A model generated the notes under the pieces. The model was not told the origin of the DNA. It searched no databases and saw nothing but the letters and a program-made list of their open reading frames with translations. A stretch of 8,614 nt of DNA, from the NCBI GenBank assembly GCA_030591825.1, contig JAUVAG010000028.1, forward strand, positions 1 through 8,614. Reading direction: 5' to 3'. Each line of letters starts with the position of its first letter. Positions within the stretch are counted from its first letter, which is position 1. Below, piece by piece: positions 6,682 to 8,614 of the stretch. The stretch comes from Dethiosulfatibacter sp. GTDB taxonomy: Bacteria > Bacillota > Clostridia > Tissierellales > Dethiosulfatibacteraceae. The position numbers were made by a program, and so were the translations under genes.

Positions 6682-6785
6682 GAAAATCAGATGAATGTTC
6701 CCTGCTCCGTCGATTATGTCTTTCCTGATTAATAAATGTAGAAAGACATATCTCCAAGTCACGACCTCACAATCATATGATTTTC
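6682..6785 (+). repeat. Structured repeat, complete unit U3
   Basis: Same architecture as U2 but with a different outer stem: GAAAATCAGATGA (6682-6694) with TCATATGATTTTC (6773-6785), 12 of 13 pairs. The conserved block TTCCCTGCTCCGTC follows, then the inner stem TATGTCTTTC (6715-6724) / GAAAGACATA (6741-6750) with a 16-nt loop of changed sequence, then TCTCCAAGTCACGACCTCACAA. The region just upstream (6660-6691) also matches the flank of U1. It faces the inverted unit U4, so the pair can also fold back on each other. Confidence 0.75.
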
Positions 6786-6808
6786 TTCGTTCTGTGGTTG
6801 TTAGGGGA

Positions 6809-6831
6809 TTCAATGTAAATGTTACATTGAA
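6809..6831. repeat. Perfect 10-bp hairpin at the centre of the U3-U4 inverted pair
   Basis: TTCAATGTAA (6809-6818) and TTACATTGAA (6822-6831) are exact inverted repeats around ATG. It lies in the roughly 70-bp spacer between U3 and U4, close to the axis of that larger inverted repeat. No T-run follows, so it is not a typical terminator. Confidence 0.6.
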
Positions 6832-6853
6832 ATCAAGTACTCGTTCAACTACA

Positions 6854-6963
6854 AAAGAATTCAATGGGATTGCGAGGTCTCGACTTGGAGATACTACAAT
6901 CATCCTTTTAAAATCAAAGATTGTAGTGCCGACGGAGTAGGGAGTAATCACAGTGAATTCTTT
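6854..6963 (-). repeat. Structured repeat, complete unit U4 (inverted)
   Basis: Read on the minus strand from 6963, this has the same plan as U2 and U3. The outer stem pairs AAAGAATTCACTGTG (6963-6949) with the strand opposite AAAGAATTCAATGGG (6854-6868), 13 of 15 positions. Then come TCCCTACTCCGTCG (from 6943), an inner stem ACTACAATC/GATTGTAGT (plus coordinates 6893-6901 and 6919-6927, 17-nt loop) of unrelated sequence, then TATCTCCAAGTCGAGACCTCGCAATC. The distance from TCCCT to TATCTCC is 50 bp, exactly as in U2 and U3. Conserved loops with different but still paired stems argue for selection on structure. Its right end lies about 50 bp before panG. Confidence 0.72.
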
Positions 6964-7002
6964 AACCTAACAATATTACACACCCTTGAAAAAAATAATT
7001 TT

Positions 7003-7009
7003 AAAAGGA
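7003..7009 (+). promoter_or_regulatory. Ribosome binding site that fixes the panG start
   Basis: AAAAGGA sits 6 nt before the ATG at 7016. The frame is open further upstream to a TTG at 6986, but that start has no Shine-Dalgarno, and the Rossmann fold begins directly at MKIGFIGAGKVG, so 7016 is preferred. Confidence 0.75.
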
Positions 7010-7015
7010 ATTATT

Positions 7016-7867
7016 ATGAAAATTGGATTTATAGGTGCCGGAAAGGTTGGCACTGCATTTGGAATTTATCTCAAACGAGAACATTACCATATCGCAGGGT
7101 ACAACAGCAGAACACAAGCTTCTGCCGACAGGGCGGCGCAACTTACCAATACTCCTGTCTTTGAAAGAAAATTTGACCTGGTCGAAATATCCGACATGAT
7201 TTTTATCACTGTAAACGATGACAATATCGAAAAGGTCGCCAAGGAAATCTGCAAAATGGATGTAGATGTGGAAAACAAGGTGTTCATTCATATGAGCGGT
7301 GTACTGAACTGCGAAGTTATGAATTGTCTCCATGAAAAGGGAGCTACAATATGCTCACTCCATCCATTGTATCCCTTCTCTGACATAGAAAAATCCGCCT
7401 CCGAGATACACAAGGCGAATTTCACCCTGGAAGGAAAAGGTGAGGGACTGAACCTTGTAAAAGACCTCTTGATCGTCAATGATTTAAGCCATTCCATTAT
7501 AGCAAGCAACAACAAGACCATTTACCATGCATCGGCCTGCGTAGCTTCAAACTACCTGGTTGCAGTACTGAACACCAGCATTGAGATGCTTAGGGAAATT
7601 GGCTTTGAAAAGGAAATGGCTCTGGATACCATTAAGGAACTTGTCTTCCAGTCTGCAAACAACGTCTTTGATTATGGGCCTACTAAGGCTCTGACAGGAC
7701 CAATTGCAAGAAATGATGAGAAGACTGTTGCCATGCATTTGTCCGACATTAAAAAATTCGACAACAACTGGCTTGAAATATACAAGACAATGGGCAGGGC
7801 TTCAATGGAAATAGCGGCGAAAAAAAACAGTGAAACTTCTCAAGTCCTTTGGGACCTGTTGCTTTAA
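7016..7867 (+). CDS. panG: PanG-type ketopantoate reductase (Rossmann-like / DUF2520 protein)
   Basis: A 283-residue NAD(P)-dependent oxidoreductase of the Rossmann-like plus DUF2520 family. The N-terminus has the dinucleotide motif GAGKVG (7-12), followed by NSR (30-32) where the second strand ends; Asn-Ser-Arg may favour NADPH. The mid-part shows IHMSGVLNCEVM (91-102) and ATICSLHPLYPFSD (110-123). The C-terminal helical DUF2520 domain has ACVASNYLVAVLNTS (174-188) and KALTGPIARNDEKTVAMHL (224-242), typical of the family. DUF2520 proteins next to panB include PanG, shown in Francisella and Enterococcus faecalis to reduce ketopantoate to pantoate where panE is absent. Here panB begins 59 nt downstream, so the same role is inferred: it reduces the product of PanB. 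Substrate specificity cannot be read from sequence, hence the moderate confidence in the symbol. Confidence 0.8.
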   Translation: MKIGFIGAGKVGTAFGIYLKREHYHIAGYNSRTQASADRAAQLTNTPVFERKFDLVEISDMIFITVNDDNIEKVAKEICKMDVDVENKVFIHMSGVLNCEVMNCLHEKGATICSLHPLYPFSDIEKSASEIHKANFTLEGKGEGLNLVKDLLIVNDLSHSIIASNNKTIYHASACVASNYLVAVLNTSIEMLREIGFEKEMALDTIKELVFQSANNVFDYGPTKALTGPIARNDEKTVAMHLSDIKKFDNNWLEIYKTMGRASMEIAAKKNSETSQVLWDLLL

Positions 7868-7881
7868 CAACCAAGGGGTCA

Positions 7882-7904
7882 TGCACATTTTAACTTTCTT
7901 AAGC
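7882..7904 (+). repeat. Short repeat in the panG-panB gap, copy 2
   Basis: Resembles 6126-6146 in the repeat-rich gap, sharing TGCA, a T-rich spacer and AACTTTCTTrAGC, with ACCAAGG a little upstream of both. It fills most of the 59-nt space between the two pan genes. It might be a processing or regulatory site, or a fragment of a dispersed repeat. Confidence 0.4.
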
Positions 7905-7926
7905 TATAGAAAACCGGGAGATTAAT

Positions 7927-8614
7927 ATGAAAAAAACAACTACACATACAATAAGAAAAATGAAACAAAAAGGCGAAAAGATAACAATGCTGACAGCCTA
8001 CGATTACCCTACGGCCAAGATAATGGATGAAAACAACGTGGACATGATTCTTGTTGGAGATTCCCTTGGAATGGTAATCCTTGGATACGAGGACACAACA
8101 AAGGTGACGGTAGACGACATAGTACATCACACAAGAGCAGTTACAAGAGCTGCAAAAAGAGCAATGGTAGTTGCTGACATGCCTTTTTTATCCTACCACC
8201 TTGGAGTTGAAACCTCGGTGAAGAATGCTGGAAGACTTATGCAGGAAGGAAATGCAGGAGCCATAAAGCTTGAAGGTGGTTCGGAAGTAGTGGATTCCGT
8301 AAGAGCCATAGTCAATGCAGGAATACCCGTTATGGGACACCTTGGACTTACCCCTCAGTCAATTAAGACAATGGGTGGATACTTCATCCAGGGAAAGAAA
8401 GTTGATGAAGCTAAAAAGATGCTTGAAGAAGCAAAACTTCTTCAGGAAGCAGGAGCCTTTTCACTTGTACTTGAGTGCGTACCAAGTGAGCTTGCAGAAT
8501 ATGTTTCAAATAACATAGACATTCCAGTAATAGGAATAGGCTCTGGAAACCAGTGCGACGGTCAGGTTCTTGTATTCCATGACTTTACGGGATACAACAC
8601 AGGATTCATTCCAA
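7927..8614 (+). CDS. panB: 3-methyl-2-oxobutanoate hydroxymethyltransferase PanB, 5' part (runs off right edge)
   Basis: PanB transfers a hydroxymethyl group from 5,10-methylene-tetrahydrofolate to ketoisovalerate, making ketopantoate, the first committed step of pantothenate synthesis. The window holds 229 codons of a protein usually about 260-280 residues long. Recognisable are KITMLTAYDYPTA (18-30), the Mg2+ and substrate loop ILVGDSLGMV (41-50) with D45 and S46, MPFLSYH, GAIKLEGG (110-117), the VMGHLGLTPQS segment (134-144) and VLECVPSELA (180-189) with the catalytic Glu E182, then GIGSGNQCDGQVLV. The ATG at 7927 has GGGAG at 7916-7920, spaced 6 nt. It follows panG by 59 nt in the same direction; panC and panD would be expected beyond the right edge. 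Confidence 0.96.
   Translation, partial: MKKTTTHTIRKMKQKGEKITMLTAYDYPTAKIMDENNVDMILVGDSLGMVILGYEDTTKVTVDDIVHHTRAVTRAAKRAMVVADMPFLSYHLGVETSVKNAGRLMQEGNAGAIKLEGGSEVVDSVRAIVNAGIPVMGHLGLTPQSIKTMGGYFIQGKKVDEAKKMLEEAKLLQEAGAFSLVLECVPSELAEYVSNNIDIPVIGIGSGNQCDGQVLVFHDFTGYNTGFIP

Larger units (their letters stand above)
5956..7015. other. Repeat-rich intergenic region without convincing protein genes
   Basis: This 1,060-bp gap has only short open frames (up to about 114 codons), none with a good ribosome binding site or family signature. It holds one damaged and three complete copies of a structured repeat, the second copy of a 26-bp direct repeat acting as a promoter-like sequence, a candidate non-coding RNA with a strong terminator, and several hairpins. 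No transposase, integrase or CRISPR array is visible. Each element is listed separately. Confidence 0.75.

Noticed and set aside
6520..6732. Plus-strand frame of 70 codons starting with GTG
   Set aside because: It has no Shine-Dalgarno, runs through the strong terminator at 6599-6642 and then into repeat U3, and resembles no family I know.
6827..6855. TTGAAA-17 bp-TACAAA as a promoter for panG
   Set aside because: The -10 box is poor and the -35 box lies inside a perfect hairpin; the resulting leader would be about 150 nt through U4. Possible but not supported enough to annotate.
6695..6940. Plus-strand frame of 81 codons spanning U3 and U4
   Set aside because: It lies almost wholly within the foldable repeats, with no ribosome binding site; its openness is a by-product of the repeats.
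6607..6951. Minus-strand frame of 114 codons across U3 and U4, sharing KDIIDGAGNIH with a frame at 5880-6062
   Set aside because: The shared peptide is just the translation of the conserved repeat block. In U2 the same frame hits a stop right after it, and no ribosome binding site or protein family is visible. Structure explains the conservation better.
5956..7015. CRISPR array
   Set aside because: The repeats are few, irregularly spaced, in both orientations and far longer than CRISPR repeats; there are no uniform spacers and no cas genes.
6986..7015. Upstream TTG start for panG, adding ten residues
   Set aside because: No Shine-Dalgarno precedes it, whereas AAAAGGA is well placed for the ATG at 7016, and the Rossmann strand begins directly there.

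Overview
The window looks like a chromosomal stretch of a low-GC, Gram-positive Firmicute, most likely from the Clostridia. Reasons: strong AAGGAG-type Shine-Dalgarno sites, a TTG start, a gdpP-yybS pair, a short (437-residue) clostridial-style NadB, a fused CoaBC, and a DUF2520/PanG-type ketopantoate reductase next to panB. I cannot name the genus from sequence alone.

Layout. Positions 1-1446 (minus strand) hold the 5' part of gdpP (c-di-AMP phosphodiesterase, running off the left edge), preceded by the membrane protein gene yybS. A 255-bp divergent intergenic region (1447-1701) carries a promoter for each direction and a palindromic candidate operator for the nad genes. Positions 1702-5955 (plus strand) form one tight operon, nadA-nadB-nadC-coaBC. 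It covers de novo NAD synthesis from aspartate to nicotinate mononucleotide, plus the two fused CoA-pathway steps from phosphopantothenate to phosphopantetheine. Positions 7016-8614 (plus strand) hold a PanG-type ketopantoate reductase gene and the 5' part of panB, the start of a pantothenate operon that would supply the precursor for CoaBC. The plus-strand half is thus a cofactor cluster (NAD and pantothenate/CoA).

The unusual part is the 1,060-bp gap between coaBC and panG (5956-7015). I find no convincing protein gene there, but it is full of structured repeats. Three units of 104-110 bp (6191-6300 plus, 6682-6785 plus, 6854-6963 minus) share two conserved sequence blocks at fixed spacing (TCCCTrCTCCGTC, then 50 bases after its start TATCTCCAAGTCnnGACCTC). 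Each unit also has an outer stem and an inner stem-loop in the same places; the outer stem has a different sequence in all three, and the inner stem differs between the minus-strand unit and the two plus-strand units. This covariation-like pattern suggests a conserved folded RNA or single-stranded DNA element. A fourth, damaged copy lies at 5981-6097. Between the second and third units sits a consensus-like promoter (6375-6403) and a strong intrinsic terminator (6599-6642), together delimiting a candidate non-coding RNA of about 230 nt. That promoter is largely made of a 26-bp sequence that also occurs, identically, across the stop codon of coaBC.
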